From JTS-AC122 sp050246015 (GTDB lineage: Bacteria > Planctomycetota > Phycisphaerae > Phycisphaerales > UBA1924), in the NCBI GenBank assembly GCA_050246015.1, contig JBFWWU010000008.1:124001-188000 (forward strand): 64,000 nucleotides of DNA, read 5' to 3'. The notes under the pieces are model-generated. The model worked only from the letters and a program-made list of their open reading frames with translations, was not told where the DNA came from and did no database searches. How positions within the stretch are numbered: the stretch's first letter is position 1; each line of letters begins with the position of its first letter. Position numbers and translations under genes: made by a program. This document shows, piece by piece, positions 43,322-52,390 of this stretch.

Positions 43322-44350
43322 ATGACCGCCGTGTTCCTCAATGGCCGCTTCTACTCCGACCGGGCCGCCGACGCTCCCATCGCCGATGCTCGCCTGTCCG
43401 CGTTCGATGCCGGTCTCCAGCACGCGGTCGGCCTCTTCGAGACACTGCGCGGCGGCGTCCGAAAACCCGAGCCTTCGCCCGCCGCCGACGGCCCCGCCCC
43501 CGGCGCGGGAACCGGCTGGTGTTACCGTCTCGACGAGCACCTGCAGCGCCTCCGGCAGTCCGCCGCCGAACTCGGGCTCAGCGAGTCGATCAACCCCGCC
43601 GCCCTCGCCGAAGCCGTCTTGCAGACGATCGAACACGCCGGGCTTGCCAGCGCTCGCGTGCGGCTGACCGTCACCGCGGGCGATCTGAACATGCTCTCGC
43701 GCGCCGCCCACTCGGCCGGATCCACCCCGCAGGACCCCACCATCTTGATTGTCGCCCAGCCCGCCACTGTCTATCCCGACGCGATGTTCGAGCGCGGCGT
43801 GAGCGTCGTCGTCGCCGACACGCGCGCCAACCCCCTCAATCCCTTTGAGGGACACAAGACCCTGAACTACTGGTGGCGGTTGCGGGCGCTGCAAGCCGCG
43901 GCGTCACGCGGCGCGGGCGAATCGATCGTGCTCCAGGTCTCCAACCACCTCGCGGGTGGGTGCGTCAGCAACGTCTTTCTCGTCAAGGACGGCGAACTGC
44001 GCACGCCGATCGTCCGGGGCGAAGAGGCCGGCCCCGATTCCGGCGGACATCAGGCCCCTCCGCGGGCCGGAGCGCTCCCGAGTCCGGTCCTGCCCGGGAT
44101 CACCCGCGGCGCGATCCGCGAGTTTTCCGCCGGGCTAGGCATCACGTGCCGCGCCGAGATGCTCAGCGTCCAGGAACTCCTCGACGCCGACGAGGTCTTT
44201 CTGACGAACTCTTCCTGGGGAGTCCTCCCCGTGGTCAGCGTGCTGGGCCTGGGCGAGAAACGGGCGATCGCGGATGGCGTGCCGGGAAAAATCACCACCC
44301 GGTTGCGCCGGGCCTGGACAGAAGACGTCGCGCGAGCCGAACTTGAGTAG
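43322..44350 (+). CDS. Class IV PLP-dependent aminotransferase or aminodeoxychorismate lyase
   Basis: A 342-residue fold-type IV enzyme. Typical features are FLNGRFYSDRAADAPIADAR and FDAGLQHAVGLFETLRG near the start, the PLP lysine K179 in EGHKTLNYWW, and VSNHLAGGCVSNVFLVKDGE before TPIVRG, then VLPGITRGAIREF and the ending NSSWGVLPV. The family includes 4-amino-4-deoxychorismate lyase (PabC), branched-chain and D-amino acid aminotransferases. Here the short segment around K179 and 'ITRGAIREF' leave both PabC and BCAT possible. It contains a Pro/Ala/Gly-rich insert near residue 55. No folate or branched-chain gene is adjacent. Confidence 0.8.
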   Translation: MTAVFLNGRFYSDRAADAPIADARLSAFDAGLQHAVGLFETLRGGVRKPEPSPAADGPAPGAGTGWCYRLDEHLQRLRQSAAELGLSESINPAALAEAVLQTIEHAGLASARVRLTVTAGDLNMLSRAAHSAGSTPQDPTILIVAQPATVYPDAMFERGVSVVVADTRANPLNPFEGHKTLNYWWRLRALQAAASRGAGESIVLQVSNHLAGGCVSNVFLVKDGELRTPIVRGEEAGPDSGGHQAPPRAGALPSPVLPGITRGAIREFSAGLGITCRAEMLSVQELLDADEVFLTNSSWGVLPVVSVLGLGEKRAIADGVPGKITTRLRRAWTEDVARAELE

Positions 44351-44392
44351 CACGGCAAGCACGCTACTTGCGTGCGTGGAGGGGAGGGGCGG

Positions 44393-45463
44393 TTACAAGT
44401 CCCACTTCTTCCGCTTCGCGCGCCACGACGCCGACAGGGCGATCCGCGCCTTGCGCGACGACCCAAGCCGCACGCGCTTGTTCTCGACGACGCAGCGCGG
44501 GTTCGCTTCGATCAAGCGCAGGATATCGGAGTAGATGCGGGTCATGGCCCAGAGCGTGGGCGCGCAGGCCGGATCGATCAGATCCTCAAGCCCCGCCGAC
44601 GCGTCGTACAGCACCCGCGCCGCCGACGCCTGCGACGCCAGGTAGGCCCGGCACCGTACCGGATCGCTCCATCGCCGCACCTGCTCGGCGCTCACGCCCG
44701 CGGCCCCCAGCCCCTGGCGCGAGAGATACACCCGGCTGGGCAGCGAATCGAAGTCCTCCGCGAAATCGCGGAGAATATTGGTGAGTTGGAATGCCTGCCC
44801 GCGTCGGATCGCCAGGTCCCTGGCCCGCTCCGCATCCGCGCCCGGCGCCAACCCCCAGATGGAGATGCACACGAGCCCCACCGTCGACGCCACCCGGTAG
44901 CAGTACGTCGCCAGTTCGTCGTCCGTCTCGTACCCGTCGTGCTGCAGGTCCTCGTCGAGCCCGTCGAGCATGTCGAAGAAGATGCGCGGATCGACCGGGT
45001 ATGTCCGGACCGTCGCCGCGAACCCGCGCCAATACGCCGGCAGCCCCGGATCGATCTCGCCTCCCAGGATCCGGCGCGTGTGCCCCCGGTACAGGTCCAG
45101 TTCCGCTCGCTTGGACTCGATGGACCGCTGCGCGTCGGCGGCGTCATCCGCCCCGCGCATCCACGCATAGATCGAATAGATCGCCGACCGGCGCGGCTCC
45201 GGTGTCAGCCGGAGCCCGTAGTAGAAGTTCCGCGCCCGCGCCCGCGTGATCCCCGCGCACTGCTCATACCCCTGGGCGAGCTGACCCGCCGAGACGCCCG
45301 GAAACGCAGGAACCGCGCTGCGCGTCAGGGTCGCCGGCGCGGCGGGCACCTCGAAAGCGCCGATCGTGCGGGAGGAGTTCAGGAGAGACACGGCGTCCAA
45401 GGCTTGTAGGCTCCGAGCAGGATCGTCTGCACCACGCTGCGACCCGATCCGCGTTCGCTCCAT
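44393..45463 (-). CDS. hpnD: Squalene/phytoene synthase family enzyme, HpnD type
   Basis: In the HpnCDE route HpnD joins two farnesyl diphosphates to presqualene diphosphate. From the ATG at 45463 (GGGGAG upstream) the product is 356 residues. A nonconserved N-terminal extension covers about 60 residues. The all-alpha prenyl synthase core then shows NFYYGLRLTPEPRRSAIYSI, the first Asp motif DDAAD at 106-110, CISIWGLAP and the second Asp motif in QLTNILRDFAEDF. Both metal sites are intact. hpnC lies 55 bases upstream on the same strand. The assignment HpnD versus phytoene synthase rests on this pairing. Confidence 0.85.
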   Translation of the reverse strand: MERTRIGSQRGADDPARSLQALDAVSLLNSSRTIGAFEVPAAPATLTRSAVPAFPGVSAGQLAQGYEQCAGITRARARNFYYGLRLTPEPRRSAIYSIYAWMRGADDAADAQRSIESKRAELDLYRGHTRRILGGEIDPGLPAYWRGFAATVRTYPVDPRIFFDMLDGLDEDLQHDGYETDDELATYCYRVASTVGLVCISIWGLAPGADAERARDLAIRRGQAFQLTNILRDFAEDFDSLPSRVYLSRQGLGAAGVSAEQVRRWSDPVRCRAYLASQASAARVLYDASAGLEDLIDPACAPTLWAMTRIYSDILRLIEANPRCVVENKRVRLGSSRKARIALSASWRAKRKKWDL

Positions 45464-45518
45464 GTTTCCCCGACTCCCCAATCCAACACACCACTCATCC
45501 GCGGGGCTCGATGCCTCG

Positions 45519-46631
45519 TCACCATTTCGAGGTCATCCACGCCCGCGCCAGGAGAACCCCTTTTTCAATGCCGGACAGCGTAGGCCGGTTCCAAAGCGTG
45601 GTGCACCCGCGCCGTTCGACAGACCCGAGCACACGCCGACCGCCCGCCGCGAACAGCCACACTACGCCTCGTATCCGCCGATCCAAAAGCCCGGGCAGCG
45701 GCGCGCCCCGCTCGAACAGCGACCACGTGCGCGCCACCAGCGTCCGCAGCATCCTGATGTACGGCACTCGTGCGGCGGGATCATCGCCACGCTCCGCCCA
45801 CGCTCTGAGTTGCTCGGGCGATACCCCCGTGTCACTCGACGGGATATAGACCCGGTCTCGCTCCAGCAGGTCGCGCCGAACGTCCTGCCAGTGGTTGGTC
45901 AGTTGAAGCGCCGTGCAGATCGAGTCGCTCATCGCGTACCGCTCGGCGTTCTCCGCGGTGTCCCCGTACCCCGCCAGCGCCAGCACGATCCGGCCCACCG
46001 GATTGGCGCTCAGCGTGCAATAGTGGACCAACTGTTCCCACGTTTCATACTGCCTGAGTGTTTGATCGAGCTCGAACGCCTTGATCAGATCATCGAACGG
46101 CGTGATCGTCAGCGCTCGATCGCCGGTTGCCCGCCTCTTGCGGATCGTCTCGGCGAGCGCGACGTACACAGGATGCGTCGGCGGCGCAGACGCACCCGCA
46201 GCCGTCTGAGCCGAAGGGCGCAGGCCCTCGATCTTCGGTCCCGCCTGATCTTCCGACACGGCACAAGACCGGTCGCTCGCGCGACTCGGCTCAGATGCAC
46301 GTGCCTCCGCCCACGCAAAGCAACCCTTGAGTCCCTCGCGCCACCACGCCAGCAGTTCGAGCGAGCGTGTCCGCGCCTCCGGCGTGCTCCCGGTTTCATC
46401 GCCCAGATCGTCCGCCCAGCGGCAGAATGCGTACACCGCCGCGAAGTCGTCCCGCAGTTCCGCCGGCACCAGCCCCGTCAGCACATGGAAGTTCTCGTAG
46501 TGCGACTTTGCCAGCCCTCGCACGTAGGTCATCGCGGCGTCGAGCGTCGGCGCGTCAGCCGCCTTCCCGGGTCCATGCGATTCAAGCATGTCCAGCGTCG
46601 GTCGGGATGGATCCAGCGAAGTGGTAGACAC
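45519..46631 (-). CDS. hpnC: Squalene synthase family enzyme, HpnC type
   Basis: In the HpnCDE route HpnC converts presqualene diphosphate to hydroxysqualene. The 370-residue product has SHYENFHVLTGLVPAELRDD, the first Asp motif in FCRWADDLGDE, LSANPVGRIVLALAGYGD and the second motif in LTNHWQDVRRDLLERDRVYI. A disordered insert of about 40 residues (ASEPSRASDRSCAVSEDQAG onward) interrupts the helix between LKGCFAWAE and THPVYVALAE and looks lineage-specific. The start is GTG at 46631. An ATG at 46589 is the alternative. A TATAGA box at 46692-46687 is a possible -10. It is transcribed with hpnD. HpnE, the final amine-oxidase-like enzyme, is not in the window. Confidence 0.85.
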   Translation of the reverse strand: MSTTSLDPSRPTLDMLESHGPGKAADAPTLDAAMTYVRGLAKSHYENFHVLTGLVPAELRDDFAAVYAFCRWADDLGDETGSTPEARTRSLELLAWWREGLKGCFAWAEARASEPSRASDRSCAVSEDQAGPKIEGLRPSAQTAAGASAPPTHPVYVALAETIRKRRATGDRALTITPFDDLIKAFELDQTLRQYETWEQLVHYCTLSANPVGRIVLALAGYGDTAENAERYAMSDSICTALQLTNHWQDVRRDLLERDRVYIPSSDTGVSPEQLRAWAERGDDPAARVPYIRMLRTLVARTWSLFERGAPLPGLLDRRIRGVVWLFAAGGRRVLGSVERRGCTTLWNRPTLSGIEKGVLLARAWMTSKW

Positions 46632-46784
46632 GGTGTCGTTCTCTTGGCGGGTGCTTCCTGTGAGGCCAGCACACGATCGGCCGCAATCTATAGGAGCCGC
46701 GCCACGGGCTCGGCGGCTGTTGACACAATCGGCTCCCCATCGTCTGCACGCTGGGCTTCCGGGCCCCACCTCCAACAATACCGC

Positions 46785-47999
46785 ATGGACTTCGACGCGA
46801 TCATCGTCGGCGCCGGCATCGGCGCCGGCGTGCTGGCCCACCGGCTCGCCCGCGGCGGAAAGCGCGTCGTCCTCCTCGATCGCGCCGCCTCCCCGCCCAC
46901 GCTCGCCCGACCCGAGATCCTCTGGCCACAGACCGTGCGCGCCCTCGCGTCCCTGCTCCAGGGCCGCGTCCCGGTCGATGACGTGATCCTTCCGCTCGGC
47001 GGCGTTGACGTCACCTGCGGCTCGCGCACGTTTGCCGTGCTCGACCGGCCCACGCTCGACCGGGTCGGTTTCGGCCCCGCCTCCACCGACCCGGAGCAGA
47101 CCCGCGCCGCACTGCTCCGGGACGCTCCCTTCGACGTCCGCCGCGGGATCGAGGTGCTCGATCTTCTCAAGGATGATGCCTGCATCCGCGGCGTTCGTTG
47201 CCGCGATCGCGCCACCTCGGGCGAGTTCGACCTCGCCGCCCCCGTCGTCGTCGGCGACGACGGCTCCCATTCGCGCATCCGCGAACTCGCCCAGATCCAT
47301 CTCTCGCTCAGGCCCTTCCCTCTGGTGTTTGTCTGCTTCGGGTTCGACTGGCCCGCTTCCCTGCCCCCCGCGCGTGGCAGGATCTTCCTCAACCTCTCCA
47401 CCCCGCGCTCCGGCATCGCCGGGCTCCTCTGCCTCCCCTTCCCCGGCGGCAAGGCCGCCGGCGTCATCCCCGCTCGCCCCGAATCGCTCGAACTGGCCGC
47501 CAGACCGGATGACGCCTGGCGCCGATTCGTCACGATGAATCCGATCATCGCAAAGATCGCTGGCGACCGAGCCTTCCCCGACGGCTTCACGGTCGTCCGC
47601 CGCGAATGGGGACACGCCGATCACTACGGCTCCTCGCCGACCGGCGGCGTATACCTGCTCGGCGACGCGCTGCACCCGGTCAGCCCCGCCGGCGGCCAGG
47701 GCGCCAACATGTCCGTCGCCGACGCCGGCGCCCTCGCCGATGCCCTGCTGGCCGATTCTCCCGACCCGCTCGCCCAGTTCGAGCGCCGGCGCCGAAGCGC
47801 CAACGAGCGCGCCGTCGATATCACCCGCCGAGCAAGCGGCTTCCTGTCTCTCCCCCGCTGGTGCGTGCCCCTCTGGAGTCGTCCGATCCTGGCCCGGGCC
47901 GCCGCGGCCGTCGTTTCGCGTGCTCCAGGTCTGATCCGCCGCATCGCCACGTCATTTGTTGAGCGGGACCGGCCCGTCCGCGTATCCTCACCTCCCTGA
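46785..47999 (+). CDS. FAD-dependent monooxygenase-like oxidoreductase, PHBH fold
   Basis: A 404-residue flavoprotein. The FAD dinucleotide motif GAGIGAG starts at residue 9, followed by VVLLDR. The DG motif GDDGSHSRIR starts at 157, and the GD motif LLGDALHPVSPAGGQGAN is near 293. This set defines the p-hydroxybenzoate hydroxylase-type family (UbiH, squalene epoxidase, geranylgeranyl reductase and others). It is divergent from hpnC with 153 bases between, which raises the possibility of a role in squalene or isoprenoid oxidation, but the substrate cannot be read from sequence. A TTGACA box at 46720-46725 lies in the gap. The stop codon overlaps the mutS ATG by one base (TGATG), so the two are translationally linked. 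Confidence 0.82.
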   Translation: MDFDAIIVGAGIGAGVLAHRLARGGKRVVLLDRAASPPTLARPEILWPQTVRALASLLQGRVPVDDVILPLGGVDVTCGSRTFAVLDRPTLDRVGFGPASTDPEQTRAALLRDAPFDVRRGIEVLDLLKDDACIRGVRCRDRATSGEFDLAAPVVVGDDGSHSRIRELAQIHLSLRPFPLVFVCFGFDWPASLPPARGRIFLNLSTPRSGIAGLLCLPFPGGKAAGVIPARPESLELAARPDDAWRRFVTMNPIIAKIAGDRAFPDGFTVVRREWGHADHYGSSPTGGVYLLGDALHPVSPAGGQGANMSVADAGALADALLADSPDPLAQFERRRRSANERAVDITRRASGFLSLPRWCVPLWSRPILARAAAAVVSRAPGLIRRIATSFVERDRPVRVSSPP

Positions 48000-50848
48000 T
48001 GCCCGCAGCCACGTCCGATCCCCGCGACACCCCGGCGATGCGCCAGTACTACCGCTTCAAGCGAGAGTACCCCGGATGCGTCCTGCTCTTCCGGATCGGT
48101 GATTTCTACGAGATGTTCGACGACGACGCCGTCGCGGTCTCCAGGGCCATCGGTCTGACCCTCACGCAGCGCACCGAAGGCGTGCCCATGGCGGGCATGC
48201 CGTATCACCAGTTGGAGGTCTACCTCCGCCGGCTGCTGGACGCCGGGTTCCGCGTCGCCGTCGCCGAGCAACTCCAGGAAGCCGCCCAGGCCAAGGCCCA
48301 GGGCGGCGCCGCGGCGGTCATCCAGCGCGGCGTCACGCGCGTCATGACTCCCGGCACCCTGATTGATGATGCCCTGCTCAGCGACGAATCACCCAGCGCC
48401 CTGGCCTGCGTCTTCTTCGCCGACGCCGGCGAGGCCCCGACCGCGCGCGTCGCCCTCGCCGTCGCGGACCTCTCGACCGGCTCCTTCACCGTGCTCGACG
48501 CGACCGCCGAGTCGCTTATCGACGAACTCGCGCGCCGGAGCGTCTCCGAACTGGTCTATTCCGACACCGCCGACGGCAAACGCCCGCATCGCGTCGCCCG
48601 CGTCCTCGACGCCCTCTCCATCGCCGGAACCCCGCAGCCCTCGTGGCACTTCCGCGTTGATGAATCCTGCGAAGCCCTCCACGAGCAGTTCGGTGTCACG
48701 ACGCTCGCCGGCTTCGGCCTCGACGACGACGAGCCCGTCGTCTGCGCCGCCGGCGCGCTTGTCCGATACTTCAAGCAGACCCAGACGCCCGCCTCCGACG
48801 AATCGATCTCCCCCCGCGCCGGACGCCGCGTTCCAACCCTGCGGCACCTGCGCCCTCCCGCCCGCGAGCCCGCCGTCGGTTGGTGCATGATTGACGCCAC
48901 GACCCTCCGGTCGCTCGAAGTGCTCCGCACCATCCGCGGCGGCCGGTTGTCAGCCGCGACCGCTTCCACCGCCCCCGCCGATGATCTCGACGGTTCGCTC
49001 GTGAGCATCTTCCTCTCTCGCGGCCCCGGGTCCGTCGCGTGCCGCACCGCCATGGGAAAACGCCTCCTGCGCGACTGGCTCTGCCGCCCGTCGGGCGACC
49101 GGGGCGTTATCGGCGCCCGCCAGACCGCGGTCGCGTCGCTCGTTGAAGACCGCACCACCGCCGGCGCGCTCCGTACCGCGATCGACGGCGTGCAGGACGT
49201 TGCGCGGATCGCCGCGCGCCTCTCATTGGGCCGGCTCACGCCCCGCGACCTGGTGGCGCTCGGCAAGTCCCTCTCGCGCGTTCAGGCGCTGGCCCACGCG
49301 ACCACCGATTGTCCCGCCCTCGCATCGCACGCCGGCGCCGTCGCCTCGCTCGTGCAGCACCTGGTCCCCCTGGCCGATCGCATCGCCCGCGCCTGCGTGG
49401 ATTCGCCGCCGGCCCACCTCCGCGACGGCGGGCTCATCCGCGACGGCATCGACCCCGAACTTGACGAAGCGCGCTCCCTCCGCCGCGACGCCGGCGCCTG
49501 GCTCGCCGAGTACCAGAGCAGGCTCGTCGCCGAGCACTCCCTGAGCGGCATCAAGGTCGGATACAACAAGGTCTTCGGGTACTTCATCGAACTCACCAAG
49601 GCCCAGGCCCGCGCCGCCCCCGCCTCGTTCACCCGCCGACAGACCCTCACCAGCGCCGAGCGCTACATCACCCCGGAACTCAAGGACTTCGAGGAGAAGG
49701 TCACCACCGCCGAGTCACGCTCGATCGCCCGCGAGCAATCCCTCTTCGATGATCTCTGCGACGCGGCGACGCGCTGCGTCCCGTCCATCACCCGCTTCGG
49801 AGAGGTCGTCGCTCAACTCGATGCCCTGCTGTGCTTCGCCGACAAGGCCGTCACGCGCCGCTGGGTCCGCCCCGACATTGTTGATGAGCCCGTCCTCGAC
49901 ATCGCCCAGGGCCGGCACCCCGTCCTCGATGAACTGCTCGCCAATAACTTCGTCCCCAACGATGTCCATCTCGACGCGGCCTCCCACCCCGCCCGCGACG
50001 CCGCCGACCCCGATCCCGCCTCATCCCCCCCGTCGCTTGCCCTCATCACCGGCCCGAACATGGCCGGCAAGTCCACCTTCATCCGCCAGACCGCCTTGCT
50101 CGTGCTCCTCGCGCACGCCGGGTCGTTCATCCCCGCCGACCGCGCCACCATCGGCCTCACCGATCGCATCTTCACCCGCATCGGCGCCGACGACGCCCTG
50201 CACGCCGGCCAATCCACCTTCATGGTCGAGATGACCGAGACCGCTCGCATCCTCCACCACGCTTCCCCTCGCTCGCTCGTCGTCCTCGATGAAATCGGCC
50301 GCGGCACTTCCACCCTCGACGGCCTCTCCCTGGCCTGGGCCATCGCCGAACTCCTCGCCCTGCGCCTCGGACCTCGAACCCTCTTTGCCACTCACTACCA
50401 CGAACTCACGGATCTCGAAGACCAGCACCCCGGCCGCATCGGCAACCTGCACGTCGCCGTCCGCGAATGGGGCGACCAGATCGTCTTCCTCCACCGCATC
50501 CTCCCGGGCCGCACGGACCAGTCCTACGGCATCCACGTCGCCAAACTCGCCGGGCTCCCGGACACCACCGTCGCCCGCGCCCGCGAGGTCCTCGAATCAC
50601 TCGCCGTCGAGCACACCCGGGCCCGCCGTCCCTCGCCCGGCCCGTCTCCAGCGTCCGGCGCGGGAAGAAACTCCCCTGCGCCGTCCGCGCCCGCCGACGG
50701 CCAGTTGCTCCTGTTCACGCAGTACCTCCCCCATCCCGCGGTCGAGGCTCTCAAAGAGATCAATCTCGAATCGCTCACCCCGATGCAGGCCTTCGACGCG
50801 CTCCGCGCCATCCACACCCTCGCGACCTCGCCCCCTCGCTCCGGGTGA
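47999..50848 (+). CDS. mutS: DNA mismatch repair protein MutS
   Basis: MutS binds mismatches and starts repair. The 949-residue protein is complete. Domain I has the mismatch-probing Phe-x-Glu at F36-E38 (GDFYEMF) after MRQYYRFKREYPGCVLLF. Clamp and lever domains follow, with the DNA-contacting KVGYNKVFGYFIELTK. The ATPase domain carries Walker A GPNMAGKST (685-693), LVVLDEIGRGTSTLDG as Walker B, and FATHYHELTDLE. It is slightly longer than the 850-residue average owing to Pro/Ser inserts near residues 260 and 880. It shares one base with the upstream flavoprotein gene. No mutL is adjacent. Confidence 0.97.
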   Translation: MPAATSDPRDTPAMRQYYRFKREYPGCVLLFRIGDFYEMFDDDAVAVSRAIGLTLTQRTEGVPMAGMPYHQLEVYLRRLLDAGFRVAVAEQLQEAAQAKAQGGAAAVIQRGVTRVMTPGTLIDDALLSDESPSALACVFFADAGEAPTARVALAVADLSTGSFTVLDATAESLIDELARRSVSELVYSDTADGKRPHRVARVLDALSIAGTPQPSWHFRVDESCEALHEQFGVTTLAGFGLDDDEPVVCAAGALVRYFKQTQTPASDESISPRAGRRVPTLRHLRPPAREPAVGWCMIDATTLRSLEVLRTIRGGRLSAATASTAPADDLDGSLVSIFLSRGPGSVACRTAMGKRLLRDWLCRPSGDRGVIGARQTAVASLVEDRTTAGALRTAIDGVQDVARIAARLSLGRLTPRDLVALGKSLSRVQALAHATTDCPALASHAGAVASLVQHLVPLADRIARACVDSPPAHLRDGGLIRDGIDPELDEARSLRRDAGAWLAEYQSRLVAEHSLSGIKVGYNKVFGYFIELTKAQARAAPASFTRRQTLTSAERYITPELKDFEEKVTTAESRSIAREQSLFDDLCDAATRCVPSITRFGEVVAQLDALLCFADKAVTRRWVRPDIVDEPVLDIAQGRHPVLDELLANNFVPNDVHLDAASHPARDAADPDPASSPPSLALITGPNMAGKSTFIRQTALLVLLAHAGSFIPADRATIGLTDRIFTRIGADDALHAGQSTFMVEMTETARILHHASPRSLVVLDEIGRGTSTLDGLSLAWAIAELLALRLGPRTLFATHYHELTDLEDQHPGRIGNLHVAVREWGDQIVFLHRILPGRTDQSYGIHVAKLAGLPDTTVARAREVLESLAVEHTRARRPSPGPSPASGAGRNSPAPSAPADGQLLLFTQYLPHPAVEALKEINLESLTPMQAFDALRAIHTLATSPPRSG

Positions 50849-51058
50849 GCATCCGTTTCTGAGCCGGACCGCGCAAGCGGTCGGTAGGCGCGCTCGGCGG
50901 CCCGGCGACATCGAATGATGATGTGGGCCATGTGACCACGCACGCCCTCCCCGCCGGCTCGCGCCGGGCGGCTCAGATGAAAGCAGCATGGTCACGCCGC
51001 CACCCCCCCCCACGTCCCCCAACGCCGCGAACCTATCGAGCCACTACCGCCGCTCGCC

Positions 51059-51064
51059 TACGCT
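51059..51064 (+). promoter_or_regulatory. -10-like TACGCT box, 8 bases before pfk ATG
   Basis: TACGCT, 8 bases, then ATG at 51073. The same spacing is seen at holB and gspE. It favours the ATG over a downstream TTG that has its own Shine-Dalgarno sequence. Confidence 0.4.
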
Positions 51065-51072
51065 GCCCGTTC

Positions 51073-52368
51073 ATGCGCCGGTCTCTCGCTTCGGTCAGGC
51101 AAGGAGTCCCCCGTTTGGCACGCGCCGCTTCCACCTTCACCGCCCTGGTCGGTCAATCCGGGGGCCCCACCGCCGTCATCAACGAATCCCTCGTCGCCGC
51201 CGTCCTGGCGCTGCGGGGTTTCAAGGACGTCAAGAAAATCTACGGCATGCGCCACGGGGTGAACGGACTCGTCCGCGAGTCACCGAGCCTGATTGATCTC
51301 ACCCGCACCAGCGAAGATCACTTGCGACTGGTCGCGCGCACTCCTTCCGCCGCCCTGGGTTCCAGCCGCGACAAGCCCGACGCCCACTACTGCACCCGCA
51401 TCCTCGACGCCTGCCGCCGGCTGAACGCTCGCTACTTCTTCTACATCGGCGGGAACGACTCGTCCGACACCTGCCGCATCGTCAGCAACCTGGCTCAAGA
51501 GTCCGGCGACGACCTTCGCTGCTTTCACATCCCCAAGACCATCGACAACGATTTGATGGGCAGCGACCACTCCCCGGGCTTTCCCTCCGCCGCACGCTTC
51601 CTCGCGCTCGCCTTCATGTCCGACTCAATGGACAACGCCAGCCTCCCCGGCGTCAAGATCAACATCGTCATGGGCCGCCACGCCGGGTTCCTCACCGCCG
51701 CCGCCGCCATCGCCAAGATCGGCGGCGGCCGGTCCGCGCAGAAGGTCGCCGCCCACAACGGCCCGCACCTCGTCTACGTCCCCGAGGTCCCCTTCGATTC
51801 CAACGAGTTTCTCCGCTCCGTCGAGGCGGTCTACGCCAGGCTCGGCCGCTGCCAGGTCGCCGTCAGCGAAGGCGTCGTTGACGCTCGTGGCCGGCCCATC
51901 GCCACCACCCTGGTCGATAATCTGGACACGGACATGCACGGCAACGTGCAACTCTCCGGCGTCGGCGCGCTCGGAGACGCCCTCGCCGACCTCGTCAAGA
52001 ACAACATCAAGGCGCCCGGCGGCTCAACGCTGCGCGTCCGCGCCGATACCTTCGGGTACCTGCAGCGCTGCTGGCCCGACCGTTCCCCCATCGACGTCAA
52101 AGAGGCCCGCGCCGCCGCCCGGCACGCCGTCAGACTCGCGGCTCAAGGCCATACCAGCGGCTCCATCGCCATCGCCCGCGCTTCCTCGGCGCCCTACAAG
52201 CCCGCCTTCCGCCGAATCGAACTCGCCGACGTCGCCGGGAAGACTCGACATCTCCCCAGCGAGTTCATCGAGCCCGGCGCCGGCTTGGCCGGCTGCGGCA
52301 TCAGCCGAGCGTACATCGACTGGTGCAGGCCCCTGATCGGCAACCTGCCCGAGATGGGCCGCCTCTAA
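51073..52368 (+). CDS. 6-phosphofructokinase family protein with PPi-type active-site signature
   Basis: The enzyme phosphorylates fructose 6-phosphate in glycolysis. The 431-residue product has the nucleotide-loop region ALVGQSGGPTAVINESLVAA, then GGNDSSDT where ATP-dependent enzymes have GGDGS. The Asp at the second position is the known hallmark of pyrophosphate-using members. PKTIDNDLMGSDHSPGFPSA carries the catalytic TIDND, and MGRHAGFLTAAAAI carries the substrate Met-Gly-Arg. PPi use is therefore likely but unproven. Start: the ATG at 51073 follows a TACGCT box by 8 bases. The alternative is a TTG at 51115 with AAGGAG eight bases upstream. It follows mutS on the same strand with a 220-base gap. 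Confidence 0.88.
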   Translation: MRRSLASVRQGVPRLARAASTFTALVGQSGGPTAVINESLVAAVLALRGFKDVKKIYGMRHGVNGLVRESPSLIDLTRTSEDHLRLVARTPSAALGSSRDKPDAHYCTRILDACRRLNARYFFYIGGNDSSDTCRIVSNLAQESGDDLRCFHIPKTIDNDLMGSDHSPGFPSAARFLALAFMSDSMDNASLPGVKINIVMGRHAGFLTAAAAIAKIGGGRSAQKVAAHNGPHLVYVPEVPFDSNEFLRSVEAVYARLGRCQVAVSEGVVDARGRPIATTLVDNLDTDMHGNVQLSGVGALGDALADLVKNNIKAPGGSTLRVRADTFGYLQRCWPDRSPIDVKEARAAARHAVRLAAQGHTSGSIAIARASSAPYKPAFRRIELADVAGKTRHLPSEFIEPGAGLAGCGISRAYIDWCRPLIGNLPEMGRL

Positions 52369-52390
52369 TCCGCCCCTCCCGCCACGCCCG

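Noticed and set aside
45366..46784. Forward frame joined in frame upstream of the FAD monooxygenase-like gene
   Set aside because: It is antisense to hpnC and hpnD, and the FAD-binding domain begins at 46785.
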